DNA of 64,000 bases from positions 1-64,000 of the forward strand of contig NZ_JACHBX010000003.1 in assembly GCF_014200505.1 (NCBI RefSeq), in the 5' to 3' direction. Shown here in pieces: positions 38,552-48,393 of this stretch; position 1 is the stretch's first letter, and each line of letters starts with the position of its first letter. This DNA is from Massilia aurea. Its GTDB lineage: Bacteria; Pseudomonadota; Gammaproteobacteria; Burkholderiales; Burkholderiaceae_D. The translations under genes were made by a program, and so were the position numbers. The notes under the pieces are model-generated. The model made no database searches. It was not told the DNA's origin and worked only from the letters and a program-made list of their open reading frames with translations.

Positions 38552-40279
38552 TTACAGGTCCTCCGAGCCAAGCAGCATTTCGTTCAGGCCGCGGCCCGCC
38601 TTGACCATCGGCCACACGTTTTCACTCTGGTCGGTAATGAAGTTCATGAACACCAGGCGGTCTTTCATTGCGAACGCATCGCGCAGCGCGCCATCGACAT
38701 CGCCCGGTTTCTCGATCTTCATGCCCACGTGGCCATAGGCCTCGGCCAGCTTTTCGAAGTCGGGCAGCGAATCCATGTACGACTCGGAATAGCGCGAACC
38801 GTAATCGATCTGCTGCCACTGGCGGACCATGCCCAGGAAGCGGTTGTTGAGCAGGATGATCTTCGGCGTCAGGTGGTATTGCTTGCAGGTGGCAAGCTCC
38901 TGGATGCACATCTGGATCGAGCCTTCACCAGTAACGCAGGCCACGGTGGCATCCGGATTGGCCATCTGCACGCCCATCGCGAATGGCAGGCCCACGCCCA
39001 TCGTGCCCAGGCCACCGGAATTGATCCAGCGGCGCGGCTTGTCGAACGGGTAGTACTGCGCGGCCCACATCTGGTGCTGGCCGACGTCGGACGTGATGAA
39101 CGCGTCGCCACCGGTGACCTTGTGCAGCTGCTGGATCACGGACTGCGGCTTGATCAGCGTGTCGGAACTCGCATACGCCAGGCAATCGCGGCCACGCCAT
39201 TCGGCGATCTGCTTCCACCAGCTCTGCAGCGCGGGCGCATTCGCATGGCCATTGCCGGCGTCGAGCTGCGAGAGCAGTTCGATCAGCACGTCCTTGACGT
39301 TGCCGACAATCGGAATATCCACTTTCACCCGCTTGGAAATCGACGACGGATCGATGTCGATATGGATGATCTTGCGCGGATGCGAGGCGAAGTGCTTCGG
39401 GTTGCCGATCACGCGGTCGTCGAAGCGGGCGCCGATGGCGATCAATACGTCGCAGTGCTGCATCGCCATGTTCGCTTCGTACGTGCCGTGCATGCCCGGC
39501 ATGCCGACGAAGTGCGGATCGGACGAACGCGACCCGCCCAGGCCCATCAGCGTGTTCGTGATCGGAAAACCCGTGGTCTCGACCATGCGGTTGAGCTCGT
39601 TCGAGGCATTGGCCAGGATGACGCCGCCGCCCGCATAGATCATCGGCCGCTCGGCGTTCTGCAGCAGCGCGACCGCTTTGCGGATCTGGCCGGCATGGCC
39701 CTTGTCAACTGGACGGTACGAGCGCATGTCGACTTCGCGCGGGTACTCGAACAGGCATTTGTTGACCGTGATGTCCTTCGGGATATCGACCAGCACGGGA
39801 CCAGGCCGGCCGGTGCGGGCGATGAAGAAGGCTTTCTTGATGGTCGAGGCCAGGTCGCGCACGTCCTTGACCAGGAAGTTGTGCTTGACCACGGGGCGGG
39901 TGATGCCGACCGTGTCGCATTCCTGGAACGCATCCTGGCCGATCGCGTGACTTGGCACCTGGCCGGAGATCACGACCATCGGCACCGAGTCCATATAGGC
40001 GGTCGACAAGCCGGTGACGGCATTGGTGACGCCCGGACCGGACGTGACGAGAGCGACGCCCACGGTGTTCGAGCTGCGCGAATAGGCGTCGGCGGCATGC
40101 ACTGCGGCTTGTTCGTGGCGAACGAGAACGTGCTGGAATTTATCTTGCTGGAAGATCGCGTCGTAGATATACAGAACCGCGCCGCCCGGATAACCGAAAA
40201 CGTGCTTGACGCCCTCTTCTGCCAGACAACGGACAACGATTTCAGCGCCCGTGATGGGGACTGTTGGATCGAAACTCAT
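38552..40279 (-). CDS. ilvB: acetolactate synthase large (catalytic) subunit
   Basis: 575 residues, thiamine-diphosphate enzyme. The catalytic Glu lies in RHEQAAVHAADAY, the FAD-binding middle domain follows, and the ThDP motif GEGSIQMCIQELATCKQ with LLNN is near 440-475. It condenses two pyruvates, or pyruvate and ketobutyrate. The ATG at 40279 has AAGGA 6 nt upstream and is preferred over ATG 40285 and TTG 40294. First gene of ilvBNC. Confidence 0.96.
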   Translation of the reverse strand: MSFDPTVPITGAEIVVRCLAEEGVKHVFGYPGGAVLYIYDAIFQQDKFQHVLVRHEQAAVHAADAYSRSSNTVGVALVTSGPGVTNAVTGLSTAYMDSVPMVVISGQVPSHAIGQDAFQECDTVGITRPVVKHNFLVKDVRDLASTIKKAFFIARTGRPGPVLVDIPKDITVNKCLFEYPREVDMRSYRPVDKGHAGQIRKAVALLQNAERPMIYAGGGVILANASNELNRMVETTGFPITNTLMGLGGSRSSDPHFVGMPGMHGTYEANMAMQHCDVLIAIGARFDDRVIGNPKHFASHPRKIIHIDIDPSSISKRVKVDIPIVGNVKDVLIELLSQLDAGNGHANAPALQSWWKQIAEWRGRDCLAYASSDTLIKPQSVIQQLHKVTGGDAFITSDVGQHQMWAAQYYPFDKPRRWINSGGLGTMGVGLPFAMGVQMANPDATVACVTGEGSIQMCIQELATCKQYHLTPKIILLNNRFLGMVRQWQQIDYGSRYSESYMDSLPDFEKLAEAYGHVGMKIEKPGDVDGALRDAFAMKDRLVFMNFITDQSENVWPMVKAGRGLNEMLLGSEDL

Positions 40280-40294
40280 AACCATTCCTTTCAA

Positions 40295-40904
40295 AACCCA
40301 TAGGGTTGATTGATCGGATGCTCGTTCCTGGCGATATGCGTGCTGCGCTTACAACCCTCAGGCTCCACTTCTTTCTGCGTGCACGTCGATGGTTCGGGTC
40401 GCCGTAGGGACCGTACGCATTGACGCTGGGCGCAACTCGTTAGGCTTGAGTGTTTGTAGCGGTTGGACGCATCTCTCGCGCTTGTGGCACGGGTCGGAGC
40501 AAACTGCCTACAAATGAAAGCGTGCCATGGCGGACGGGGCGTTGTGGGCGACTCCCGCATGACGTTGATGCTTTGAGGGTGCAAAGCGTGAGGAACACCA
40601 TACCGCGCCGCACCATTCTGGTCAAGCTTTGTCTTTCGACAAGATGCGACCTTTGTTGGCGCATCTAGCTGGCAGGGTGCGCCTGCCAGGCAGGCGCTGG
40701 GGACAACGCACCGCACTGCGTCGTAGCGCGCAGGCTCTGACCCGCTCGTTTTTGGTGCACGTACAGTGCGTGTGTTGTAAATCCGGCGCACCGCATTAAA
40801 ATATAGTTTATTGCCACATGGAAATCAACTTTCGAAGAAAAAAGCGCTTAAGATTATTTCTTCGAAAACCGGTTTTTTGCTCACCCTCTGTTCCGGATTC
40901 AGCT
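40295..40904. other. intergenic region: ilvB leader and divergent chemoreceptor upstream region
   Basis: About 500-600 bp. It holds the candidate ilvBNC promoter (40597-40625), which implies a leader of roughly 310 nt. Short frames in that leader (for example one reading MARFHL) are not rich in Ile, Val or Leu codons, so a classical attenuator peptide was not found. No RNA gene recognised. Confidence 0.5.
40597..40625 (-). promoter_or_regulatory. candidate sigma-70 promoter of ilvBNC
   Basis: On the minus strand TTGACC (40625-40620) and TATGGT (40602-40597) are exactly 17 bp apart. The start would be about 310 nt before the ilvB ATG. Confidence 0.5.
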
Positions 40905-42242
40905 ATGCAAGCGCCCAACGACAATCTCCAGGAAATGGCCATGGCCGCCATGACGGCCATCGATCGCGCACAGGCGGTGATCGAGTTCGATCTCGAAGGC
41001 CGCATCCTGCACGCCAACCGCAACTTCCTGCTCACTCTCGGTTACGAGCAGGAGCAGGTCATCGGGCGCCAGCATGCGATATTCTGCGAACCTGCCTACC
41101 AGCGCTCGCCCGAATACCGGATGTTCTGGCACAGCCTGGCCAAGGGCGAGTTCCATACCGGCGAATTCAAGCGCATCCGCAGCGACGGCGCACCGGTCTG
41201 GATCCAGGCCACCTACAGCCCGATCTTCGACGCCGACGGCAAGCCGGTCAAGGTGGTCAAGTTCGCCACCGACATCACCGAGCAGAAGCTGCTGGCCGCC
41301 GAATCGCGCGGCAAGCTCGACGCGATCGGACGTTCACAGGCAGTGATCGAATTCGATATGCGCGGCAATGTGTTGTCTGCAAACGAGAATTTCTTGCGCA
41401 CCATGGGCTATACCGAAGACGAGATCGTCGGTCGCCACCACACGCTGTTCTGCGACCCGGAACTGGCCAAAAGCGCCGAATACCGGCACTTCTGGGCCGA
41501 CCTGGGCCAAGGCCGATTCCAGGCCGGACGCTTCCAGCGCCGTGGCAAGCACGACGCCGACATCTGGATCCAGGCCACCTACAATCCGATCCTCGATGCC
41601 ACTGGCAAACCGTACAAGGTCGTCAAGTTCGCGATGGACGTCACGGCACAGGTGCGGCGCGAAGAACTGGTGAGCACCAAGATCGACGCCATCGGCACGG
41701 CCCTGGACGGCCTGGGCCGCTCGATCACCACGATCGCCGACGGCGCGCGCGATTCCGCCGCGATGGCGGCGCGCACCCAGGACGGTGCGGCCAGCGGCAG
41801 CCGCCTGCTGGAACGCTCCAAGGGCGCGATGCAAGCCATCCAGACGTCGTCCGGCGACGTGCGCGAAATCATCGACACCATCACCAGCATCGCCGGTCAG
41901 ACCCATTTGCTGGCCTTCAATGCCGCGATCGAGGCGGCGCGCGCGGGCGAGCATGGGCGCGGGTTTTCGGTGGTGGCCAACGAGGTGCGCAAGCTGGCCG
42001 AAAAGTCGGCCCTGGCGGCGCGCGAAATTTCCAAGTTGATCAACGAGACGGTCAGCCGCGTCGACGAAGGCACCCGCCTGGCCGGGGATGTAGAAGATGC
42101 ATTCGAGCGCATCCTCGAATCGGTCGCCGCCACCAGCAGTTCGATCGCCGGCATCGGCAGCGCCACCCACCATCAGGCCGACTCCACCCGCGACGCTTCG
42201 CGCCTGCTGGCCGAGCTCGAGGCAGTGGCGCGAGAGCGCTAG
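40905..42242 (+). CDS. soluble methyl-accepting chemotaxis protein with two PAS domains
   Basis: About 445 residues, no membrane helix. Two PAS domains in tandem share the pattern GYxxxxxxGRxHxxFC ([19 protein letters not shown] and the [17 protein letters not shown] repeat), each followed by a PAC with the WIQATY motif. The C-terminal 190 residues are a shortened MCP signalling domain with the kinase-contact tip [20 protein letters not shown]. Similar to Aer/BdlA-like redox or dispersal receptors. Start uncertain: ATG 40818 is also open. A triple-CheW gene follows by 3 bp. Confidence 0.85.
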   Translation: MQAPNDNLQEMAMAAMTAIDRAQAVIEFDLEGRILHANRNFLLTLGYEQEQVIGRQHAIFCEPAYQRSPEYRMFWHSLAKGEFHTGEFKRIRSDGAPVWIQATYSPIFDADGKPVKVVKFATDITEQKLLAAESRGKLDAIGRSQAVIEFDMRGNVLSANENFLRTMGYTEDEIVGRHHTLFCDPELAKSAEYRHFWADLGQGRFQAGRFQRRGKHDADIWIQATYNPILDATGKPYKVVKFAMDVTAQVRREELVSTKIDAIGTALDGLGRSITTIADGARDSAAMAARTQDGAASGSRLLERSKGAMQAIQTSSGDVREIIDTITSIAGQTHLLAFNAAIEAARAGEHGRGFSVVANEVRKLAEKSALAAREISKLINETVSRVDEGTRLAGDVEDAFERILESVAATSSSIAGIGSATHHQADSTRDASRLLAELEAVARER

Positions 42243-42245
42243 GCC

Positions 42246-43592
42246 ATGCCGGTCACTTCCAGCGCGCGGCTGACGCTGGCGCGCATCCGGATCGGCGAAG
42301 TCGGGATCGGCGTACGGATCGAGGCCGTGCTCCAGGCGCTGCCGTTGCCAGAGACGTTCAGCCGCCTGCCCCTGCGCACCCACGCCCTGCTCGGCATGGT
42401 CGAGCACGACGGCATGGCCGTGCCGGTGGTCGACCTGGCGCGCTGGCTCGACGTCGGGACGGCGCCGGCGGGCGCCGTCCCGCAACTGCTGTTGCTGCGC
42501 GACGGTGACCGTACGGTCGGCCTGCGCGTCGATGCGCTCGAGGAGCTGGTCGAGGTCGAGGCAGCGGCGCTGCAGCGCCTGCATCACGGCGACGATCCGG
42601 ACGACGTGTTCCACAGCGCCGCACCAAGCGGGAACGGCGTGCTTCTGAGCCTGCTGGAAGCGACCCGGCTGGCCGATCTGGCGCAGTGCTGGAGCACGGC
42701 GCCGACGGCCGCCACGGCCGATGCGCCCGCGGAGTCCGCTGCCCCGCCCATGGCCGACACCCTGCAACGCACCTGCTACGCGCTGCTCGACACCGGCCAC
42801 GGCCTGATTGGTGTGCCGCCGGCCTCGCTGGCCGAAGTGCTTTCCTTGCCGCCGCTGACGCATATCGGCAGCAGCGCCTGGTGCCGCTGGCACGACAGCC
42901 AGCTCGCGCTGATTGCCAGCACGGCACTGTTCCAGGCGCCCGGCGTCGACACGCGCGTCGCTGCTGCGCCCCTGCTCGCCGTGCTGCAGCAGGCCGACCT
43001 GGCGCTGGGTGTGCCGGTGCAGGCCGTGCTGCGGCTCGAAGAATTCGGTCCCGGCGTGCCCAGCACGGATGGCGTTGGCGAGAACGTCATCGACGCCAGC
43101 GGCGCCACCGTGCTGCTGGTCGACGTCACGCGTCTGCTGGCGCGGCATCCCGAGGCGGCCCTGGCGCGCGGCGACAGCGTCACGTCCATTGCATCCACCA
43201 GCGTTGGTGCGGGCACCATCAATGCCGAAGCCTATGTCGTGTTCGATGCCGCCGGCCTGCAGGCGATGCCGCTCGCCGCGATCGAGCAGATCGTGCCGCT
43301 GGACGTACCGCTGGGCGCCACCATGGCCTGGCATGGCGCGGCGATCCCGCTGATCGACCTGCGCGGGGAGGCACCCGGCGCGGATGGCGCGGATGGCACG
43401 GTACTGGTGGCGCAGGGCGCGCACGGGCTGGCCGGCCACATCGTGCGCCGCGTGCATTCGCTGATTCCGGCCGGGGCTGGCCGCATGTTCAACATGGGCG
43501 CCAACGGCACTGAGTTCATCACGACCGACGATGGCGGACAGGAAGCCACCTACCGCATTGCGACTCTAAGCGCGCTGCAAGCGACGAACTAA
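42246..43592 (+). CDS. chemotaxis coupling protein with three CheW-like domains
   Basis: 448 residues. Three CheW-like units of about 130-150 residues can be seen: about 8-150 (LLGMVEHDGMAVPVVDLARWL), about 175-315 (CYALLDTGHGLIGVPPASLAEVL, TVLLVDVTRLL) and about 320-448 (AYVVFDAAGLQAMPLAAIEQIV, GAAIPLIDLRG). CheW normally has one such unit. It starts 3 bp after the chemoreceptor stop, so it is most likely that receptor's private coupling scaffold. Confidence 0.8.
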   Translation: MPVTSSARLTLARIRIGEVGIGVRIEAVLQALPLPETFSRLPLRTHALLGMVEHDGMAVPVVDLARWLDVGTAPAGAVPQLLLLRDGDRTVGLRVDALEELVEVEAAALQRLHHGDDPDDVFHSAAPSGNGVLLSLLEATRLADLAQCWSTAPTAATADAPAESAAPPMADTLQRTCYALLDTGHGLIGVPPASLAEVLSLPPLTHIGSSAWCRWHDSQLALIASTALFQAPGVDTRVAAAPLLAVLQQADLALGVPVQAVLRLEEFGPGVPSTDGVGENVIDASGATVLLVDVTRLLARHPEAALARGDSVTSIASTSVGAGTINAEAYVVFDAAGLQAMPLAAIEQIVPLDVPLGATMAWHGAAIPLIDLRGEAPGADGADGTVLVAQGAHGLAGHIVRRVHSLIPAGAGRMFNMGANGTEFITTDDGGQEATYRIATLSALQATN

Positions 43593-43610
43593 CCCCGCTG
43601 GCCTTGCGCT

Positions 43611-44471
43611 TCAGCGCTGCATGCCCCAGCGCCGCACCGTCACGCGCTCCAGCGTCTGGAACACGCAGCGCTCGATCGCCAGGCCAATCAGGATCACCGT
43701 CGCCAGGCCCGCGAACACTTTATCGGTGAACAGCTCGTTGCGGTTCTGGAAGATGTACCAGCCCAGGCCGCCCTGGCCCGACGTGCTGCCAAAGACCAGC
43801 TCCGCCGCGATCAGCGTGCGCCAGGCAAAGGCCCAGCCGATCTTCAGGCCCGACAGGATCGACGGCAGCGCCGCCGGCACCAGGATCTGCAGGACCATGC
43901 GCAAGCCGCCCAGGCCATAATTGCGCCCGGCCATGCGCAGTGTCTCGGGCACGGCGCGAAAGCCGGCACTCGCGTTGAGCGTCAGCGGCCACACGACCGA
44001 ATGGACCAGCACCATCAGCAGGCTGCCCTTGCCCAGGCCAAACCACAGCAGCGCCAGGGGCAACAGCGCAATGGCCGGCAGCGGGTTGAACATCGACGTC
44101 AGCGTGTCGATCAATTCGCGCCCGAAGCGGTTCGACACGGCCAGCCAGGTCAGCAGGAACGCGATCGCAACGCCCAACAGGAATCCCTGCACGAGGATGG
44201 CCAGCGACACCGTCACATAGCCGATCAGTTCGCCCGACGCGATGCCGTCGATGAATGCGCGGGCCGTCTGCAGCGCGCCCGGCAACAGCAGATCGTTGTC
44301 GACCCAGCGCGCCAGCAACTCCCACAGGATGACCAGCGCCAGCAGAATCGCAGGCTTGCTCAACCAGCCCCAGCGGTTGACCGGCCCGGTGCTGACGAGG
44401 GCGGGCGCCGGCGCTGCACGCTGCGGCGCGACGTATTCGGGCCGGATCGGTGGTTCGTGCACGGCGCTCAT
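43611..44471 (-). CDS. sulfonate/nitrate-type ABC transporter permease
   Basis: 286 residues, about six helices after a Pro/Ala-rich cytosolic N-terminus. The EAA coupling loop is in the MAGRNYGLGGLRMVLQILVP region (about 180-200). SsuC/TauC family. Its ATG overlaps the ATPase stop (ATGA). Last gene of the cluster. Confidence 0.87.
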   Translation of the reverse strand: MSAVHEPPIRPEYVAPQRAAPAPALVSTGPVNRWGWLSKPAILLALVILWELLARWVDNDLLLPGALQTARAFIDGIASGELIGYVTVSLAILVQGFLLGVAIAFLLTWLAVSNRFGRELIDTLTSMFNPLPAIALLPLALLWFGLGKGSLLMVLVHSVVWPLTLNASAGFRAVPETLRMAGRNYGLGGLRMVLQILVPAALPSILSGLKIGWAFAWRTLIAAELVFGSTSGQGGLGWYIFQNRNELFTDKVFAGLATVILIGLAIERCVFQTLERVTVRRWGMQR

Positions 44472-45301
44472 GGTTGCACCTGCGCCGGTTGTGGCTGCAC
44501 AGCGGGCGCATCGGCGTCAGCGCCGAACAGCAGCGCGTGGATGCGCTGCGTGGCAGCCTGAAACTCGTGGCTGCCCGCACTGGCCAGGCTGAACTGATGA
44601 CTATTGAGTTCGGCGCGCACGCGGCCCGGATGCGGCGATAGTAGCAGGATGCGGTTGCCCACCACCAGCGCCTCTTCGATCGAGTGTGTCACGAACAGCA
44701 TCGTGAAACCGATCTCGTCCCACAGCGCCTGCAGCTCTTCCTGCATGCTGCGCCGGGTCAGCGCATCGAGCGCGGCAAACGGCTCGTCCATCAGCAGCAC
44801 GGCCGGCTGCATCGCCAGCGCGCGGGCAATCGCCACGCGCGCCTTCATGCCGCCCGACAGCGTGTGCGGATAGGCATCGGCAAACCGCGCCAGCCCGACC
44901 TTGCCGAGCCAGTGGCGGGCACGCACCTCGGCCTCGGCCCGCGCTACACCACCGGCCAGCATCGGGAACAAGACGTTCTGCTTGACCGTCTTCCACGGCG
45001 GCAGCTGGTCAAATTCCTGGAACACGACGATGCGGTCCGGGCCCGGCCCCGTGACCGGCGTGCCGCCCAGGTGCAGACTGCCCGCGCGCGGCGCGATGAA
45101 GCCGCCGATGGCTTTGAGCAGCGTCGACTTGCCGCAGCCCGACGGCCCCAGCAGCACGAAGCGGTCGCCCCGGTAGACGTCGAAGCTGACATCGTCGGTC
45201 GCGCGCACGACGCCGTGCTCGCTGGCGTATTCCAGCGTGACATGTTGGGCGCGCAGCAGCGGTTCCGGCGGCACCAGGTTGAAGGGGGCAATGGCGCGCA
45301 T
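44468..45301 (-). CDS. sulfonate/nitrate-type ABC transporter ATPase
   Basis: 277 residues. Walker A GPSGCGKST, signature LSGGMKARVAIARAL, Walker B VLLMDEPFAALD and switch His in VTHSIEEA place it in the SsuB/TauB family. The C-terminus has a Gln/Pro tail. It begins one base after the binding-protein stop. Confidence 0.9.
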   Translation of the reverse strand: MRAIAPFNLVPPEPLLRAQHVTLEYASEHGVVRATDDVSFDVYRGDRFVLLGPSGCGKSTLLKAIGGFIAPRAGSLHLGGTPVTGPGPDRIVVFQEFDQLPPWKTVKQNVLFPMLAGGVARAEAEVRARHWLGKVGLARFADAYPHTLSGGMKARVAIARALAMQPAVLLMDEPFAALDALTRRSMQEELQALWDEIGFTMLFVTHSIEEALVVGNRILLLSPHPGRVRAELNSHQFSLASAGSHEFQAATQRIHALLFGADADAPAVQPQPAQVQP

Positions 45302-45302
45302 A

Positions 45303-46307
45303 TCAGCTTCCGTTGGCGATGGCCGGATGCGCGAAGAAGTAATCGCGCCACGATGCCGGCTTGTTCTTGATGGCGCCGACCTGATGCAGGAACTGCGCGA
45401 GTCCCAGCGTGTTTTGCGGTGCCACGCTGAACTGCGTCTTCGGGTCCTTGATGACCTTGAGCAGCAGCGCCCTGTCGACGCTGCCCTTGTTCACGCGCAG
45501 ATAGGCATCGGCCGCACCTTCCGGATTGGCCGCAATATACTGGGCCGCTTCCACCAGCGCATCGATGAAGGCGCGGTAGGTCTTCGGATTGTCTTTCACA
45601 TACTTCTCGGTCGCATACAGCACCGTGGCCGACGACGGCCCGCCCAGCACCTGGTACGAATCGAGCACGACGTGCGCATTGGGATTGCCGGCCAGCTCGA
45701 GTTGCTGGAACGGCGGCGCGGCGAAGTGCCCGTTGAGCTCGGTCTTGCCGGCGATGAGGGCAGCGGCCGCATCCGGATGCGGCACCGTCTGCGTGAGCGG
45801 ATCGAGCTTCTTGAACTCGGCTACGCCCCACTGTTTTGCCGCTGCCATCTGCAGGATGCGCGCCTGCACCGATACCGTCACGGCCGGCAACGCAATCCGG
45901 TCTTTCGCGCTGAAGTCGGCAATCGTCTTCACGGCAGGATTGGTGCTGACGAGGTAATACGGAAAACTCCCCAGCGAGGCGATGCCGCGCACGTTCTGGC
46001 GCCCCTTCGTGCGATCCCAGATCGTCATCAACGGGCCGACGCCGGCGCCGGCCACGTTGATGGAACCGGACAGCAGCGCGTCGTTGACGACCGCGCCGCC
46101 CGACAGCTTGACCCAGTCCACGTCGACATCGATCCCCTGCTTCTTGCCATGCTTTTCGATGAGCTTCTGGTCTTGCGCCACGTTCAACAGCAGATACACA
46201 ACACCGAACTGCTCGGCCACGCGGATCTTGCCTTCGGCCTGCGCCTTTGAGGGCAGCGCCAACGTCAGCGCGGTGGCCAGTGCCAACAATTTTGTAGTGA
46301 GATTCAT
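45303..46307 (-). CDS. sulfonate-type ABC transporter substrate-binding protein
   Basis: 334 residues, NMT1/SsuA-like periplasmic protein with a signal peptide ending near AQA. The mature part opens KIRVAEQFGVVYLLLNVAQD and has the FSAKDRIALPAV and AAALIAGKTELNGHFAAPPF segments. With the dioxygenase next door, taurine or another sulfonate is the likely ligand; this is inference from context. Confidence 0.85.
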   Translation of the reverse strand: MNLTTKLLALATALTLALPSKAQAEGKIRVAEQFGVVYLLLNVAQDQKLIEKHGKKQGIDVDVDWVKLSGGAVVNDALLSGSINVAGAGVGPLMTIWDRTKGRQNVRGIASLGSFPYYLVSTNPAVKTIADFSAKDRIALPAVTVSVQARILQMAAAKQWGVAEFKKLDPLTQTVPHPDAAAALIAGKTELNGHFAAPPFQQLELAGNPNAHVVLDSYQVLGGPSSATVLYATEKYVKDNPKTYRAFIDALVEAAQYIAANPEGAADAYLRVNKGSVDRALLLKVIKDPKTQFSVAPQNTLGLAQFLHQVGAIKNKPASWRDYFFAHPAIANGS

Positions 46308-46325
46308 GGGTGTCCTGGAAAAAGG

Positions 46326-47201
46326 TCAGAAAGGCACGTCGCCTTCGATCGTCGTGCGGTACAGCTTGCGGCGCAGATGGTCCGGGCAACCGGCGGCCAG
46401 GTGCATCAGCGAACGGTTGTCCCAGAACACCATGTCGTGTGGCTGCCACTGGTGACGATAGACATGCTCGGCGCGGGTGCCGTAATCGAACAGCAGGTCG
46501 AGCAGTTCGCGGCTGCGCTGTGCGGACACGCCCAGGATGCGCGTGGTGAAATGCTCGCTGACGAACAGCGCGCGCCGGCCTGTCTCGGGGTGCGTACGCA
46601 CGACCGGGTGGCTGACCGGCCTGACTTCGTCGATCTGCGCCTGGGTCAATTGCGGGCGGTACGGGTTGCGCTGGCGCAGTTCGTCATAGCGCGCCAGGTA
46701 CCAGTGCTCGGCCTGTAATCCTTCGACCTCGCGCTTGAGGTCATCGGGCAACGCATCCCACGCTGTGTGCTGGTTGGCGAACAACGTGTCGCCGCCCTCG
46801 GCCGGCAACTCCTGCGCATGGAGCATCGAGCCCAGGCTCGGCGTCTCTTTATAGGACAGGTCGGAATGCCAGAAGTGGCCGGCGTCGCCCAGCCCGACCG
46901 GCTTGCCGTCCTGCTGGATATTAGAGATGACGAGCACCTCGGGTTGCTCGGGCAGCTGGAAATTGCGCAGCACGTGGATCTGCAGGGCGCCGAAGTGGCG
47001 GCTGAAGTCCACCTGCTGCGCGGGCGTGATGTGCTGGTCGCGAAACACCAGCACGTGATGGTCCAGATGCGCGCGGTGCAGGTGCGCAAGATCGGCCGTG
47101 GCCAGCGGCAGCGAGAGGTCGAGGCCGATGACTTCGGCGCCCAGTGGCGCACCGGTGAAGGGATGGATGGCAAAGGACTGGCGGGCAGAATCGAGTGGCA
47201 T
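46326..47201 (-). CDS. tauD: TauD/TfdA family alpha-ketoglutarate dioxygenase
   Basis: 291 residues. Iron ligands are the HSD of GHFWHSDLSY and the distal His in RSLMHLAAG; the 2-oxoglutarate Arg is in LYRTTIEG. TauD oxidises taurine to sulfite and aminoacetaldehyde; relatives act on other sulfonates or on aryloxyacetates. The ATG at 47201 is used, but the ribosome site is poor. It leads the transporter cluster by 18 bp, so the substrate is probably imported and desulfonated. Confidence 0.8.
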   Translation of the reverse strand: MPLDSARQSFAIHPFTGAPLGAEVIGLDLSLPLATADLAHLHRAHLDHHVLVFRDQHITPAQQVDFSRHFGALQIHVLRNFQLPEQPEVLVISNIQQDGKPVGLGDAGHFWHSDLSYKETPSLGSMLHAQELPAEGGDTLFANQHTAWDALPDDLKREVEGLQAEHWYLARYDELRQRNPYRPQLTQAQIDEVRPVSHPVVRTHPETGRRALFVSEHFTTRILGVSAQRSRELLDLLFDYGTRAEHVYRHQWQPHDMVFWDNRSLMHLAAGCPDHLRRKLYRTTIEGDVPF

Positions 47202-47422
47202 GGCGATGGCGTGGCTGAATGATCGTGTTGTTACGATAGCCACGCCCACCGGCCCCAACAACGAATGATTTCAGCTATCGTCATGCAGTTTTTGCACCCC
47301 ATGCAAGTAGCATGGCGGGACAGGCGGCTGAGCGATTCCGATGCAGGCCGGATGGTTTTTTGCTAGGATGCGACAGTTTTCCCTAAAGCACGACCCACTT
47401 GCGCGCCTCCCCCTGAACCTGC

Positions 47423-47995
47423 ATGGCCACAGACAAAGAACTTAACGACTTTCTGCAGAATGTCGAACGGCGCGCGTTCAAGCAGGCGGTCTATGCGGTT
47501 CGCAAGGACGAATCGGCGCTGGACATCGTGCAGGACGCGATGATCAAGCTCGCCGAAAAATACGGCGACAAGCCTGCCGCCGAGCTGCCGATGCTGTTCC
47601 AGCGCATCCTGCAGACGACGATTCTCGATTACTTCCGCCGCGAAAAAGTGCGCAATACCTGGGTCAGCCTGTTCTCGGGCTTCGGGCGGGGCGACGGCAA
47701 CGACGATGATGACTTTGATATACTCGCCTCACTCGAGGCCGAGCAGGGTTCGGCGGCCGCAGAGTCGAGCGCGGACCAGGTCGAGCGTACCCAGACCTTG
47801 CGCCTGATCGATGACGAAGTACAAAAACTCCCGACGCGTCAACGGGAAGCCTTCCTCATGCGTTACTGGCAAGATATGGACGTCGCCGAGACGGCGGCAG
47901 CAATGGGATGTTCCGAGGGCAGCGTCAAAACGCATTGCTCGCGCGCCACCCACGCCCTCGCGGCAGCGCTCCAGGCCAAGGGAATCACACTATGA
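47423..47995 (+). CDS. RNA polymerase sigma factor, ECF type
   Basis: 190 residues. Region 2 is QAVYAVRKDESALDIVQDAMIKLAEKYGD with FQRILQTTILDYFRR. An acidic insert (GRGDGNDDDDFDILASLEAE) joins it to region 4, LPTRQREAFLMRYWQDMDVAETAAAMGCSEGSV. Its stop overlaps the next gene (ATGA). In many Burkholderiales the same sigma factor leads DUF3619, DUF3106 and RDD genes. No typical zinc anti-sigma factor is seen. Confidence 0.9.
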   Translation: MATDKELNDFLQNVERRAFKQAVYAVRKDESALDIVQDAMIKLAEKYGDKPAAELPMLFQRILQTTILDYFRREKVRNTWVSLFSGFGRGDGNDDDDFDILASLEAEQGSAAAESSADQVERTQTLRLIDDEVQKLPTRQREAFLMRYWQDMDVAETAAAMGCSEGSVKTHCSRATHALAAALQAKGITL

Positions 47996-48393
47996 ATACC
48001 GACGACATCAATCTGGCGTACAAGATACGCCACGCGCTGGACGAACAGCTCGACCACCTGCCGGCTTCCACCGTCGACCGGCTGGCCGCTGCACGCGCTG
48101 CCGCCATGGCGCGCAAGAAACCCGACGCCGCCCGCTTCGGCTTTGCTTCTGGCGCCGGCTGGCGCGGCATTGGCGCATTCCTGGCCGGGCCGACCGTGGC
48201 GCGCCTGGCCATCGCCGTGCCGCTCATGGCGCTGGTGATTGGCATGGGTGGCTTCTACCAGCACGAACAACAGCAGCAACTGGCTGCACTGGCTGACATC
48301 GACGCCGCCGTACTGGCCGACGAATTGCCGCTGACGGCCTATCTCGACCCGGGTTTCAACGCCTACCTGGAGTCGCAGCAGCGCCAGCAATGA
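47992..48393 (+). CDS. DUF3619 family membrane protein, possible anti-sigma factor
   Basis: 133 residues. An N-terminal helical part starts with DDINLAYKIRHALDEQLDHLP, followed by one membrane helix near 73-93 (VARLAIAVPLMALVIGMGGFY) and a short periplasmic tail. Placement directly after the sigma gene with ATGA coupling and a single helix fits a membrane anti-sigma role; this is inference. Confidence 0.8.
   Translation: MNTDDINLAYKIRHALDEQLDHLPASTVDRLAAARAAAMARKKPDAARFGFASGAGWRGIGAFLAGPTVARLAIAVPLMALVIGMGGFYQHEQQQQLAALADIDAAVLADELPLTAYLDPGFNAYLESQQRQQ

Noticed and set aside
38039..40303. 754-codon plus-strand open frame
   Set aside because: Antisense of ilvB and ilvN; no recognisable domain.
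40440..40664. possible ilv leader peptide on the minus strand
   Set aside because: It has few Ile/Val/Leu codons and no attenuator hairpin could be paired with it.
41334..43457. 707-codon minus-strand open frame
   Set aside because: Antisense of the chemoreceptor and CheW genes; no domain.
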